The notes beneath the pieces were generated by a model, which saw only the letters and a program-made list of their open reading frames with translations, was not told where the DNA came from and did not search any database. A stretch of 64,000 nucleotides of DNA from assembly GCF_006741185.1 (NCBI RefSeq), contig NZ_AP019379.1, forward strand, positions 1 through 64,000, read 5' to 3'. Each line of letters begins with the position of its first letter. Within the stretch, counting starts at the first letter, position 1. The stretch comes from Buchnera aphidicola (Nipponaphis monzeni) (GTDB lineage: Bacteria > Pseudomonadota > Gammaproteobacteria > Enterobacterales > Enterobacteriaceae). A program made the translations under genes and the position numbers. Shown here piece after piece: positions 1 through 15,361 of this stretch.

Positions 1-40
1 TTAACTATATTTTTAAATTAACAAAATTATTTAAAAAATT

Positions 41-130
41 CTTTTTTCTTTATTTCTTTTTTCTTTATTTCTTTTTTCTTTATTTCTTTTTTCTTTGTTT
101 TTTTTTCTTTATTTCTTTTTTTTTTATTTT
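41..130. repeat. T-rich 15-bp tandem repeat upstream of mnmG
   Basis: About six head-to-tail copies of the 15-mer CTTTTTTCTTTATTT. The first three (41-55, 56-70, 71-85) are identical. The fourth has A changed to G, the fifth lacks the leading C, and the last is degenerate. The plus strand is almost all T with regularly spaced C. It lies just upstream of mnmG, the gene that flanks oriC in E. coli, so an origin-related role can be imagined. Simple replication-slippage expansion is equally possible. Confidence 0.85.
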
Positions 131-201
131 GTTTTACAATAATTAGAATTACTAAATTTTATAACATATTTCAATACTTATTAGAAAAAGAATAATAATT
201 T

Positions 202-2100
202 ATGGATAATTCTAAAATTTTCGAAATAATTATAATAGGCGGAGGACATGCAGGAACAGAAGCTGCTATGGCATCCTCTAGAATGGGTTGTAAAACTTTA
301 CTTATAACTCAAAATATATCTACAATTGGAGTTCTATCTTGTAATCCTTCAATAGGTGGAATTGGAAAAGGTCAATTGGTTAAAGAAATTGATGCGCTAG
401 GCGGCGTCATGGGTCAAGCTATTGATCAATCAGGAATTCAATTTAGAATGTTAAATACTAAAAAAGGAGCATCTGTTCAATCTACTAGAGCACAAGCAGA
501 TAGAATCTTATATCGTAATGCAATTTTAAAATACTTACAAAATCAAATTAATTTAACAATCTTAGCAGAAGAAGTAACGAGTCTATGTTTAAATGGAAAT
601 GTTATTAATGGAGTTAACACTAATACCGGCAATAAATTTAGAAGTAAATCTGTTATTTTGACAACTGGAACTTTTTTATCTGGTAAAATATTTATTGGTG
701 ATACTTGTAGTATGGGAGGTCGTAAAGGAGATAAATCTTCAATAAAACTATCTAATCAACTACACAAACTACCTTTCCGAATTAAAAGATTAAAAACAGG
801 AACGCCTCCTAGAATTGATGGAAATACTATAAATTTTAATGTTTTAGAAACACAACAAGGAGATACACCTCCACCTTTTTTTTCTTTTATAAATAACTAT
901 TTGTTTCACAATACTAATTTACAAATTGCTTGTCACATTACACATACTAATGAAAAAACACATGATATTATACGTAAAAATTTAAAAAAAAATCCTATTT
1001 ATTCAGGTAAATTAAAAGGAATTGGACCTAGATACTGTCCTTCCATTGAAGATAAAATAGTACGTTTTCCAAATAAATCCAGCCATCAAATTTTTTTAGA
1101 ACCAGAAGGACTTTCAACACATATTATTTATCCTAATGGTATTTCTACATGCTTTCCTATTGATATTCAAAAATCTTTAATAACTTCTATAAAAGGTTTA
1201 GAACGATCAAAAATAGCATGTCCAGGATATGCTGTTGAGTACGATTATTTTGATCCTAGAGATCTATATTTAACTTTAGAAAGCAAATTAGTTAAAGGTT
1301 TATTCTTTGCTGGTCAAATTAATGGCACTACTGGATATGAAGAAGCAGCAGCACAAGGGTTATTAGCAGGAATCAATGCATCTTTATATGTATCTAATTC
1401 CAAAGGATGGTTCCCTAAAAGACACGAAGCATATATGGGAGTTTTGATAGATGATTTATGTACCAGAGGAACGGAAGAACCATATAGAATTTTTACATCT
1501 AGAGCAGAGCATCGATTATATTTAAGAGAAGATAATGCAGATTTAAGATTAACTCCAATAGGGAAAAAATTAGGTTTAATTAACAAAATAAGATGGAAAC
1601 GATACATTGAAAAAATTTCTAACATCAAACAAGAAAAAAACGAATTAAATAATTACAAAATTAGTCCTAACACTATAAATGCTAATATTTTAAAAAAAAT
1701 GACTGGAATTCATATTAAACGTGATACTACTTATACAAGTTTACTTAAAAGACCCGAGGTTTCTTTAAATATTTTAAAACAATTAAACAATTGTAATTAT
1801 AATCAGGTACAGGACTTAGAAGCTGTTCGTCAAGTAGAATTAAATATAAAATATGAAGGTTACATCAATCGACAAAATAAAGAAATCCAAAAGCATATTG
1901 ACCATGAACATTTTGTGTTACCTATAAATTTTAATTACAATAAAATTCAAAGTTTGTCATTAGAAACTATATCTAAATTAAACGCTTATAAACCAGTGTC
2001 TATAGGTCAAGCATCTCGTATCGGAGGAATTACACCGGCCGCAATATCTATTTTACTTATATATTTCAAAAAAAAAAATTATAAAAAAATAGTTTATTAA
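202..2100 (+). CDS. mnmG: tRNA uridine-5-carboxymethylaminomethyl modification enzyme MnmG (GidA)
   Basis: MnmG is the FAD-dependent partner of MnmE. Together they install the carboxymethylaminomethyl group on wobble U34 of several tRNAs. The N-terminus carries the dinucleotide-binding [10 protein letters not shown] motif (about residues 13-22), followed by the conserved [11 protein letters not shown] stretch. The length, 632 aa, matches the roughly 629 aa of E. coli. The ATG at 202 gives the expected start; the ribosome site is weak. An A11 run lies near the 3' end (from about 2070), where slippage would only alter the extreme C-terminus. The partner mnmE is also in this window. It is the first gene here, as in Buchnera genome records numbered from gidA. 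Confidence 0.97.
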   Translation: MDNSKIFEIIIIGGGHAGTEAAMASSRMGCKTLLITQNISTIGVLSCNPSIGGIGKGQLVKEIDALGGVMGQAIDQSGIQFRMLNTKKGASVQSTRAQADRILYRNAILKYLQNQINLTILAEEVTSLCLNGNVINGVNTNTGNKFRSKSVILTTGTFLSGKIFIGDTCSMGGRKGDKSSIKLSNQLHKLPFRIKRLKTGTPPRIDGNTINFNVLETQQGDTPPPFFSFINNYLFHNTNLQIACHITHTNEKTHDIIRKNLKKNPIYSGKLKGIGPRYCPSIEDKIVRFPNKSSHQIFLEPEGLSTHIIYPNGISTCFPIDIQKSLITSIKGLERSKIACPGYAVEYDYFDPRDLYLTLESKLVKGLFFAGQINGTTGYEEAAAQGLLAGINASLYVSNSKGWFPKRHEAYMGVLIDDLCTRGTEEPYRIFTSRAEHRLYLREDNADLRLTPIGKKLGLINKIRWKRYIEKISNIKQEKNELNNYKISPNTINANILKKMTGIHIKRDTTYTSLLKRPEVSLNILKQLNNCNYNQVQDLEAVRQVELNIKYEGYINRQNKEIQKHIDHEHFVLPINFNYNKIQSLSLETISKLNAYKPVSIGQASRIGGITPAAISILLIYFKKKNYKKIVY

Positions 2101-3473
<1,373 letters not shown>

Positions 3474-3513
3474 AACTACAACAACATCACAACAACAAAC
3501 ATTAAATATTTAA

Positions 3514-3786
<273 letters not shown>

Positions 3787-3877
3787 TTCTATTAATAAAT
3801 TAATTATAAATTATTAAGTAATAGTAAATATTTATAATAGTTATTTATTTCAAATTTTTAAACAAAGGAATATTAAT

Positions 3878-4345
3878 GTGAATTTTAACATCACTATTTT
3901 AGGGCAAGCAATATCATTTATTATTTTTGTTGTAATTGCTATGAAATTTATTTGGCCACCAATAATACAATCTATAGAATTAAAACAACTAAATTTAAAA
4001 AAATCTTTAAAAATGCAAAAAGATATTAAATCAAGTTTTAAAAATTCAGAAATTCTTATTAAAGAAACAATTAATAACGCAAAATGTACCGCATTCAAAA
4101 TTATAGAAGAAGCAAATATAAATAAACATAAAATCTTAGCAGAAGTTGAATTAGAAGCTATAAAAAAAAGAGATTTAATCATATCTCAAGCATATTTTGA
4201 TATAGAAGTTCAACGTCAAAAAATCTATAAAAAATTAAAAAATGAAATTAGTGACTTATCAGTATCAATTGCAAAAAAAATAATTATTGATACTTTAAAA
4301 ACAAATGAAGATATTAGCATGATAAGTAATTTAATTTCAAATTAA
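3878..4345 (+). CDS. atpF: F1Fo ATP synthase subunit b
   Basis: Subunit b is the peripheral stator: one N-terminal membrane helix (about residues 5-25) followed by a long charged helical stalk. At 155 aa it is full length. The start is GTG, as in E. coli, with an AAAGGA site at 3865-3870. The GTG overlaps an ATG at 3876 that is immediately followed by TGA, so AUGUGA overlaps the true start. The stalk is poorly conserved, as is normal for this subunit. Confidence 0.94.
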   Translation: MNFNITILGQAISFIIFVVIAMKFIWPPIIQSIELKQLNLKKSLKMQKDIKSSFKNSEILIKETINNAKCTAFKIIEEANINKHKILAEVELEAIKKRDLIISQAYFDIEVQRQKIYKKLKNEISDLSVSIAKKIIIDTLKTNEDISMISNLISN

Positions 4346-4370
4346 CCTTATAATTTTTAACAAATTAAAA

Positions 4371-4904
4371 ATGATAAAATTAACAACTATTGCCCGACCG
4401 TACGCTAAAGCAGCTTTTGAGTTTTCTCATGAACAACAATCAATTAAAGAATGGGAAAACATGTTATCTATAGTCACTTACATTGCACATATTAAAGATA
4501 TAAAAGTAATAGTAGCTGGTATATTAGGAAGAAAAATTTCTACAGAAATTTTTCTTCAGTTATGTAAAGAATATATTAACGATCACTTTATGAATTTTAT
4601 TAAAATACTTTCTAATAATAAACGTTTGTACGTAATAAAATATGTTTATTTACAATTTATGGAATATCAACGTAACTTTAAAGAAATCACAAATATTAAT
4701 ATAATTTCTTCAAAGAAGATAAATAAAGAACATTTAAATAAAATTAAATTTACGATACAAAATAAACTTACAAAAAAAATATATCTTAACAATACAATAG
4801 ATGACTCAATTATTAGTGGTAAAATATTTAAATCAGGAAATAATGTTATCAATAATTCAATTTGCAATCATTTAAAAAATTTAAAAAAATTTTTAAAAAA
4901 ATAA
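4371..4904 (+). CDS. atpH: F1Fo ATP synthase subunit delta
   Basis: Delta joins the b-subunit stator to the top of the alpha3beta3 head. The N-terminal [11 protein letters not shown] motif is typical, and the length of 177 aa equals E. coli. The middle is diverged and lysine/asparagine rich, in line with the base composition. It lies 25 bp after atpF and 20 bp before the chosen atpA start, in operon arrangement. Confidence 0.95.
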   Translation: MIKLTTIARPYAKAAFEFSHEQQSIKEWENMLSIVTYIAHIKDIKVIVAGILGRKISTEIFLQLCKEYINDHFMNFIKILSNNKRLYVIKYVYLQFMEYQRNFKEITNINIISSKKINKEHLNKIKFTIQNKLTKKIYLNNTIDDSIISGKIFKSGNNVINNSICNHLKNLKKFLKK

Positions 4905-4924
4905 TTAATAGGATAATACATTCA

Positions 4925-6466
4925 ATGCGATTAAATGCTACTGAAATTAGTGAGTTAATTAAAAAACGTATTGCACAATTCAAAGTTACTCCTGAAAGCT
5001 ATAATGAAGGTTCAATAATTTCAGTAAGTGATGGAATTATACATATCGTAGGATTAACTAATGTGATGCAAGGAGAAATGATATTACTTCCAGGTGATAA
5101 ATACGCTATTGCTTTAAATTTAGAAAGAGATTCTGTAGGTGCTGTAGTAATAGGTTCATATATTGATTTAATTGAAGGTATGAATGTACGATGCACTGGG
5201 CGTATTTTAGAAGTACCTGTTGGATCAAACTTATTAGGCAGAGTATTAAATAGTTTAGGAGAACCTATTGATGGAAAACATGATTTAAAAATCAACCAAT
5301 ATTCACCTGTTGAGAATCCAGCACCAAATGTTATTGATCGTATTGCTATCACTAAACCTTTACAAACAGGGTATAAAATTATAGATGCAATGATTCCTAT
5401 AGGCCAAGGACAAAGAGAATTAATTATAGGTGATAGACAAACAGGTAAAACTGCCCTTGCAATAGATACTATTATTAATCAATGTCACTCGGGTATAAAA
5501 TGTATTTATGTAGCCATAGGACAAAAAAATTCTACTATTTGTAACGTAGTAGATAAATTAAAAAAACATCAAGCATTACAAAATACTATTGTTATCGTTG
5601 CTTCTGCATCTGATTCTGCCATTTTACAATATATTGCACCATATGCTGGATGCGCTATGGGAGAATTTTTTAGGAATAAAGGGGAGCATGCTTTAATTGT
5701 TTATGACGATTTATCTAAACATGCTGTATCTTATCGACAAATTTCTTTATTACTAAAAAGACCTCCTGGAAGAGAAGCATTCCCTGGAGATATTTTTTAT
5801 TTACATGCTAGATTATTAGAAAGATCTGCATCTGTGAATACAAAATATGTAGAACAAATGACCAAAGGGAAAATAAAAAATAAAACAGGATCATTAACAG
5901 CTTTACCTATTATTGAAACTCAATTAGGTGACGTATCAGCTTTTATTCCTACAAATATTATTTCTATAACAGATGGACAAATTTTTTTAGAAACAAGTTT
6001 GTTTAATGCTGGTATATATCCAGCAGTTAATCCAGGTATTTCTGTATCAAGAATCGGAAATGCTGCTCAATCTAAAATTATAAAAAAATTATCTAGCGGA
6101 ATTAGAACTACATTAGCTCAATATCGAGAATTAGCTACTTTTTCTCAATTTTCATCCGATTTAGACAAAAATACTAAAAATCAATTAAGTCATGGTCAAA
6201 AAATTACGGAACTTTTCAAACAAAAACAATATACTCCAATGAGTATATCGGAACAATCTTTAATACTATTTAGTATTAGAAACTCTTTATTGCAAGATGT
6301 ACCTTTAGATAAAATATTTTTATTTGAAGAATTGTTAATAAAATACGCTCACCTTAATCATTCAACATTAATGAAAAAAATAGATAATAATGGTTGTTAT
6401 GATTCTAATATTATAAAAGAGATAAAATTTTTGATTACCAATTTTAAAAATGATAATAATTGGTAA
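4925..6466 (+). CDS. atpA: F1Fo ATP synthase subunit alpha
   Basis: Alpha is the non-catalytic nucleotide-binding subunit of F1. The P-loop GDRQTGKT lies near residue 170, and the signature [11 protein letters not shown] is present. From the ATG at 4925 the protein is 513 aa, exactly the E. coli length, and begins [12 protein letters not shown]. An upstream in-frame extension that overlaps atpH is not used here because it has no counterpart in the family. Confidence 0.98.
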   Translation: MRLNATEISELIKKRIAQFKVTPESYNEGSIISVSDGIIHIVGLTNVMQGEMILLPGDKYAIALNLERDSVGAVVIGSYIDLIEGMNVRCTGRILEVPVGSNLLGRVLNSLGEPIDGKHDLKINQYSPVENPAPNVIDRIAITKPLQTGYKIIDAMIPIGQGQRELIIGDRQTGKTALAIDTIINQCHSGIKCIYVAIGQKNSTICNVVDKLKKHQALQNTIVIVASASDSAILQYIAPYAGCAMGEFFRNKGEHALIVYDDLSKHAVSYRQISLLLKRPPGREAFPGDIFYLHARLLERSASVNTKYVEQMTKGKIKNKTGSLTALPIIETQLGDVSAFIPTNIISITDGQIFLETSLFNAGIYPAVNPGISVSRIGNAAQSKIIKKLSSGIRTTLAQYRELATFSQFSSDLDKNTKNQLSHGQKITELFKQKQYTPMSISEQSLILFSIRNSLLQDVPLDKIFLFEELLIKYAHLNHSTLMKKIDNNGCYDSNIIKEIKFLITNFKNDNNW

Positions 6467-6512
6467 TATGAATTTTATTAATTGTGTATTAATAAAAATA
6501 AGAGTTTAATCA

Positions 6513-7382
6513 ATGTCCAGTAGTAAAGAAATACAAAATAAAATTAATAGTGTACGTAATACCCAAAAAATTACGAAAGTAATGGAAATGGTAGCAATAA
6601 CTAAAATAAGTAAATTACAAAAAAAAATTAATAACAGTCTATCATATTTTCAATCTATAACTCAAATTATTACAAAAGTTATGTATGGCAATATAGAATA
6701 TCAAAATAAATATTGTATTATTAGAAAAAAAGTTAAACGAATAAGTTTGATAATTGTGTCAACAAATAGAGGATTATGTGGTAGTTTAAATATTAATTTA
6801 TTTAAACAAATAATAAAATATATCAATAATTGCAAACATGAAAACATTTTATGTGACTTATATATTTTAGGAACAAAAGGTATTACTTTTTTTAATACAT
6901 TAAAAGATGATGTATCACTAAATATTAAAAATATTGAAAATGATACTTCTTTATTTAACATACTTAAAAAATTAATAAAACATTATAATATTAAAAACAT
7001 TGATAAAATTTGTATTGCTAGTAATTACTTAAAAAATAAAACATTACAAATTCCAAAAATTATTTCGCTATTACCCATTACTTTAAAACATGATCTTAAT
7101 ATCAACAGTAATAAATATTGGAGTTATTTATATGAACCTAATTTAAAATTTTTATTAGACCAATTAATATATCGTTATTTAAAATCTAAAACACATAAAT
7201 GTATTTTAGAAAATTTTATTTGTGAACAATCAGCTCGAATGATTGCAATGAAAACTGCTACAGATAACAGTAATAAGGTTATTAATGAATTGCAGTTACT
7301 ACACAATAAAACACGTCAATTTAATATTACTCAAGAGTTAACTGAAATTATCTCAGGTATGTCAGCTATAATATCAGATTAA
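6513..7382 (+). CDS. atpG: F1Fo ATP synthase subunit gamma
   Basis: Gamma is the central rotor shaft that couples c-ring rotation to catalysis. The N-terminal NTQKITKVMEMVA and C-terminal ITQELTEIISG helices, which form the coiled coil inside the head, are well kept. The globular middle is more diverged. The length is 289 aa (E. coli 287). Confidence 0.97.
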   Translation: MSSSKEIQNKINSVRNTQKITKVMEMVAITKISKLQKKINNSLSYFQSITQIITKVMYGNIEYQNKYCIIRKKVKRISLIIVSTNRGLCGSLNINLFKQIIKYINNCKHENILCDLYILGTKGITFFNTLKDDVSLNIKNIENDTSLFNILKKLIKHYNIKNIDKICIASNYLKNKTLQIPKIISLLPITLKHDLNINSNKYWSYLYEPNLKFLLDQLIYRYLKSKTHKCILENFICEQSARMIAMKTATDNSNKVINELQLLHNKTRQFNITQELTEIISGMSAIISD

Positions 7383-8798
<1,416 letters not shown>

Positions 8799-8839
8799 AT
8801 CTTTTCATTTGCAAAACATAATATAGGATATCATAAATA

Positions 8840-9262
8840 ATGAGCTTTCATTTAAAAATAATAAATATTACATGTAATGTTTATTCAAATATTGTTAAAA
8901 AAATAAACTTATCTGGAATAGAAGGAGAATTAGGAATATATACAGGCCATACATACCTTTTGACTACTATAAAACCTGGCTTGTTATATATATTAAATGA
9001 CAATAATACAGAGAAACATTTTTATATAACAGGTGGTATTATAGAAATTCAACCGATAAAAGTAACAATTTTAGCAGATAAATTTTTTTATAGTTCAGAC
9101 ATGAATGAACTAGATATGTTAGCAAAAAAAGAAACAATTAAAAAAAATATTTTACATTATGCTAATAATCATAATAAACTAAAATTGCTAAATCAAAAGT
9201 TTTTAACAATATCTAAAAAACTACATTTTTTAGATATTGTTAAAAAGTCTAGATTAAAATAA
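8840..9262 (+). CDS. atpC: F1Fo ATP synthase subunit epsilon
   Basis: Epsilon is the regulatory subunit on the rotor. It has an N-terminal beta sandwich (the GELGIYTGHTYLLT region is diagnostic) and a C-terminal helical hairpin that is strongly diverged here. The length is 140 aa (E. coli 139). It is the last gene of the operon. Its final codons and stop lie inside the terminator hairpin. Confidence 0.94.
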   Translation: MSFHLKIINITCNVYSNIVKKINLSGIEGELGIYTGHTYLLTTIKPGLLYILNDNNTEKHFYITGGIIEIQPIKVTILADKFFYSSDMNELDMLAKKETIKKNILHYANNHNKLKLLNQKFLTISKKLHFLDIVKKSRLK

Positions 9263-9288
9263 TTTTATTATAATTATTTTAATCTAGA
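9248..9288 (+). terminator. atp operon terminator hairpin
   Basis: A perfect 17-bp inverted repeat (arms 9248-9264 and 9272-9288, loop 7 nt) starts inside atpC and swallows its stop codon at 9260-9262. It lies between the rightward atp operon and the leftward gyrB, so it may serve both strands. The stem is AT rich but far longer than chance would give. Confidence 0.75.
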
Positions 9289-9429
9289 TTAATTATATTA
9301 TTATGTTAAATATTCATTATTATTTGTAATAATATATAATGTTTAATATTGTTATTTCAATAGTATTAATTTCTTAAATTTTAAAATATAAAATTGTAAA
9401 TATAAATTATATAATTTATATACCATCAA

Positions 9430-11844
<2,415 letters not shown>

Positions 11845-12028
11845 TCATATTCCTTTGTTAAAAAATATTAGTTTATTTATAAATATTGTTACTAAACAAT
11901 ATTTATTCATTATACAAATAATAATTTGTTAATTAATATTACGTAATTATTTTGATTAATATCAATTGTTAATTAATTTTTTAATAATATAATAATTAAT
12001 TATATCACGTTAATATATTGTTTTTTTT

Positions 12029-13135
12029 TTAAAAAATTAAAGGCATAACAATAAAACAGTCTTTAGAAATTATTTCTCTTTGTACTTGAATAGTAGAAAT
12101 AGGCTTATTAAACAAAACATAAATAAAATCATCTTTAATGACATTCAAAATATCTATAATATAAGTCGCATTAATAACAAATTTAATATCTTCTTCATTG
12201 TCAGTATCAACTTGAATATTTTCTTCTGCTATTTCATCTTCTTCATTACTAGCAGTTAATTTTAAAAAATTTTTTTTAATATAAAATTGCACAGCTTTAA
12301 ATTTTTTATCTGATAAAACAGAAATTCTTGTTAAAGATTGTTTCAATTGTAACGAACTTATTTTTAAAATAGTATCAAATTTTTTAATAACTAATTTTTT
12401 ATAATGAGGGAAATTTCCTTCTATTAATTTTGTAGTAAATGTGATATCATTGATTTTCAACTTAAAATTTTTTTTATTAATTGATATTATAATTAGTTCA
12501 GAACTATCATTTAATAATCTAACCATTTCAATAACATTCTTTCTAGATATTATAACAGTATAAGATAATATATTTGTATTTAATTCTACACTTAAAATAG
12601 CCATTCTATGTCCATCTGTAGTCACAGACTTTAATGTTTTATTATAAATTTCTAATAACATACCATTTAAACAATATTGTATATCATTAGTTGCCATACA
12701 AAATTGAGTAGTTTTTATAACGTTCTTAAAAATTTTTTCAGAAATATTAAATTGTACTTGATAAGTAGAAAAATATAATTTAGGATAATTCATAGCAGGT
12801 AACGTTAATAATTTAAAATAACTAAATAGAGTAGTTATTTGTAAAATATTATTTTCTATTTGTTCAATTTTTACAATTGATTGACTAGGCAAACCTTTAC
12901 AAATATTTAATAATTTTTTACCTGAAACAGTAATTTCTCCCGCACTATAAAAATTTTTCACATAAATTTTTGCTACAATCTCAGTTTCTAAATTACTTGC
13001 TGTTAACGTTAAACATTTTTGATTTATTTTGATTAAAATGTTTTGAAATATAGTAGATATGTCGTTTTTTTGTAAAATAGGTGTTATGTATTGTAATTTT
13101 TTTAGTAATTTATATGCTTCTATAGTAAACTTCAT
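12029..13135 (-). CDS. dnaN: DNA polymerase III sliding clamp (beta subunit)
   Basis: The ring-shaped processivity clamp has three structurally repeated domains. The length is 368 aa (E. coli 366), starting MKFTIEAYKLLKKLQ. The sequence is diverged, but VTTDGHRMAILSVEL and the C-terminal FIVMPLIF (clamp tail, MPMRL in E. coli) mark the family. In E. coli it follows dnaA in the same operon; here the upstream 1.49 kb holds no gene. Confidence 0.96.
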   Translation of the reverse strand: MKFTIEAYKLLKKLQYITPILQKNDISTIFQNILIKINQKCLTLTASNLETEIVAKIYVKNFYSAGEITVSGKKLLNICKGLPSQSIVKIEQIENNILQITTLFSYFKLLTLPAMNYPKLYFSTYQVQFNISEKIFKNVIKTTQFCMATNDIQYCLNGMLLEIYNKTLKSVTTDGHRMAILSVELNTNILSYTVIISRKNVIEMVRLLNDSSELIIISINKKNFKLKINDITFTTKLIEGNFPHYKKLVIKKFDTILKISSLQLKQSLTRISVLSDKKFKAVQFYIKKNFLKLTASNEEDEIAEENIQVDTDNEEDIKFVINATYIIDILNVIKDDFIYVLFNKPISTIQVQREIISKDCFIVMPLIF

Positions 13136-14622
13136 AATGTTTATATTAAAAAATAATTAAATTTAAAAAATAATTATATTATATATATAATATAATAAGT
13201 AAATTTTTTATAATTAGTGTATTTGTATATTTTATATGAAATTTTTATTACAAGAGGTTAACAACATTAAATAATGTCATAGTTTATACTATGAAATAAC
13301 ATATTATATAAAATATATTTTAAATATATTTAAAATATAAAAGATATTTTAATATGTGTTTAGTTAATAGAAAATTATATTTATTAAAGTATTTTTATAA
13401 TTCATAATAAAATATATTTTGTTATTTTAAATAAATTGTATATAATATTTAAATAAACCTTTGATATCTTTTATTATTAATAATAAATAACATTTAATAT
13501 TAATTAATAAAATATATTTGCCAATGATAATAAAAAATTCTTCAACTGATAAATAGTAAAGAATTCATTATTCTTGATATTTAATAATTTAATAAACTAA
13601 TAATAATATTGTTATTAGTTTATTATATTTAAATTAAAAAATTAACAATGATTATTGTTGTTTAATAAACCATTATATTAAATAACAATTTATTACTTAA
13701 ACAAGCTAAATGACAGACTAATATTAAATTTGTTTAATTCGTTAAGTATTATTAATAAGTAGAATATCATTCTATTTATATAAATGTTTTTTACGTACAT
13801 TTTTTTAAATTTATATTATTTAATATAAATATATAAAATATTATTTTAAAAAATCTTTTACATAAAAACAAAAAATGTAACTTTTAATTTCTATTAAAAA
13901 ACATGCATGAATTCACTTACTAATAATCACTACAATTTTTTTTAAAAAAAATTATTTTAAAATTAAATATTAGTACTTAAAAATTAAGATATACAACTAA
14001 TAATTTTTTTTAAACTATCGTTAGTATTATGACAAAATTTTTGTTAAATATTAATTTCAATTCCAAAAAAATTTTAAAAACTTTATTTTATAAAAATTTA
14101 TTTATTTTTTTTATTGTTAATAATATTTTTTTAATATTCGTTGTGAGATAACAATTTTAATAATTTGTTTTATTAAGATATTATTTAAAAATTTTTTAAT
14201 ATAGTATTGATTATTAGTTAATGTAAATTTGTTAAATATATTTTTATAATTATTAATTCTTAGAAACTATTTTTAGTTATCAAATATTATATTAAAACTA
14301 AATTAGTTATATAAAAAATATATTTTTTTGAAAATACTACATTCATACATTTTATATGATGTATTTTTTAAAACTTAAATACATTATATTTTAAAAAATT
14401 AACTATTCGATAACTAAAATATGTTAAAACATTTTGCTAATTCATTGTTAATCAATATTAAAAACTTTTTTTATTATAATATAATTTATACATGTGTTTT
14501 AAATATTAACTGCATCAATATATATTTATATATTTTACTATATTAACATATAAAATTTAATTTATTTAAAAAATAACAGTAATAATTTTTAATAAACTTG
14601 TCTTAATAAATTAGGAATAAAT
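13136..14622. other. Gene-free region at the expected dnaA locus
   Basis: This is 1,487 bp between the divergent dnaN and rpmH genes. In E. coli and in the Buchnera genomes I remember, this is exactly where dnaA lies, in dnaN orientation. No reading frame of useful length is present on either strand, and I could not recognise any DnaA motif such as the ATPase P-loop or the C-terminal DNA-binding signature. The DNA is extremely AT rich. The size would fit an almost completely eroded dnaA plus the two promoters; that is an inference from position and length only. Confidence 0.7.
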
Positions 14623-14769
14623 ATGAAAAGAACTTTCCAACCATCTGTATTAAAAAAGTGCAGATCCCACGGATTTAGAGCAAGAATGGCTACTAAAAAC
14701 GGTCGTTATATTTTGTCAAGAAGACGATCTAAATTACGTTTACGTCTAACTATTTCTACTAAATTATAA
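14623..14769 (+). CDS. rpmH: 50S ribosomal protein L34
   Basis: A 48-codon gene. The protein begins [20 protein letters not shown] and continues with [17 protein letters not shown], the L34 signature. E. coli L34 has 46 residues, so the C-terminus is slightly longer. A TTAGGAA ribosome site precedes the ATG. It starts the rightward cluster rpmH-rnpA-yidD-yidC-mnmE, in the order known from E. coli. Confidence 0.97.
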   Translation: MKRTFQPSVLKKCRSHGFRARMATKNGRYILSRRRSKLRLRLTISTKL

Positions 14770-14777
14770 TTAATTTC

Positions 14778-15140
14778 ATGATTCGTTTTGTGTTTTCTAA
14801 AAAACTACGTTTATTAAATTCCTCACAATTTTCTTACGTATTTCAAAAACCATTTAAAATTAGTAATAAAGAGTTAATAATTTTAGCTCGTAAAAACATA
14901 TTACCATATCCTCGTATAGGTATTTTAATTGGGTGTAAAAGTATCAAAAAGGCTCATGATCGTAATAGAATTAAAAGATTAATCCGAGAAACATTTAGAC
15001 TATCACAAAATAAACTGATTGCTATGGATTATATTGTGATAGCGAAAAAAAAAATAAAATTGTTAGATAATAATATTATATTAATAACAAAATTGGAGCT
15101 TTTATGGTTACGTTATTGTCAAATATTACTAAAACGTTAA
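14778..15140 (+). CDS. rnpA: Ribonuclease P protein component
   Basis: RnpA is the small basic protein that assists the RNase P RNA in cutting tRNA 5' leaders. It carries the family signature RNRIKRLIRETFR (about residues 62-74) and is strongly basic. The length is 120 aa (E. coli 119). It begins 8 bp after rpmH and overlaps yidD by 37 bp. An in-frame A10 run lies within the gene at about 15045-15054. Confidence 0.96.
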   Translation: MIRFVFSKKLRLLNSSQFSYVFQKPFKISNKELIILARKNILPYPRIGILIGCKSIKKAHDRNRIKRLIRETFRLSQNKLIAMDYIVIAKKKIKLLDNNIILITKLELLWLRYCQILLKR

Positions 15141-15343
15141 TTTTATGTATTAAAATATATCAAAAATATATTAGCATTTTAATACAACCACATTGTCGGT
15201 ATTATCCATCTTGTTCTCAATATGCTATTCAAATGTTAAATAATGTTAATTTATTTAAAAGTATATGGTTAATATTCAAAAGAATATTAAAATGTCAACC
15301 TTTATATACAGGTGGAATAGATAACCCTTTTAAAAAACACTAA
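15104..15343 (+). CDS. yidD: Membrane protein insertion efficiency factor YidD
   Basis: YidD is a small membrane-associated protein that helps YidC-dependent insertion. The signature HCRYYPSCSQYAIQM (C and SCSxY pattern) and the C-terminal CQPLYTGGIDNP are clear, and 79 aa is the usual size. The start overlaps the end of rnpA in another frame, as in many bacteria. It lies 18 bp before yidC. Confidence 0.95.
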   Translation: MVTLLSNITKTLILCIKIYQKYISILIQPHCRYYPSCSQYAIQMLNNVNLFKSIWLIFKRILKCQPLYTGGIDNPFKKH

Positions 15344-15361
15344 TTAACGAGAATATTAATA

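Noticed and set aside
1-140. Direct repeats at the left edge as a possible CRISPR array
   Set aside because: The units are contiguous 15-mers with no spacers, and no cas genes are present.
1314-1628. 104-codon frame antisense to mnmG
   Set aside because: It is fully inside the well-conserved mnmG gene, with no ribosome site and no recognisable motif.
14140-14157. TTGTGAGATAACAATT resembles the lac operator
   Set aside because: It lacks three central bases of the operator, there is no lac gene or repressor in the window, and it lies inside an eroded gene-free region. Chance is the best explanation.
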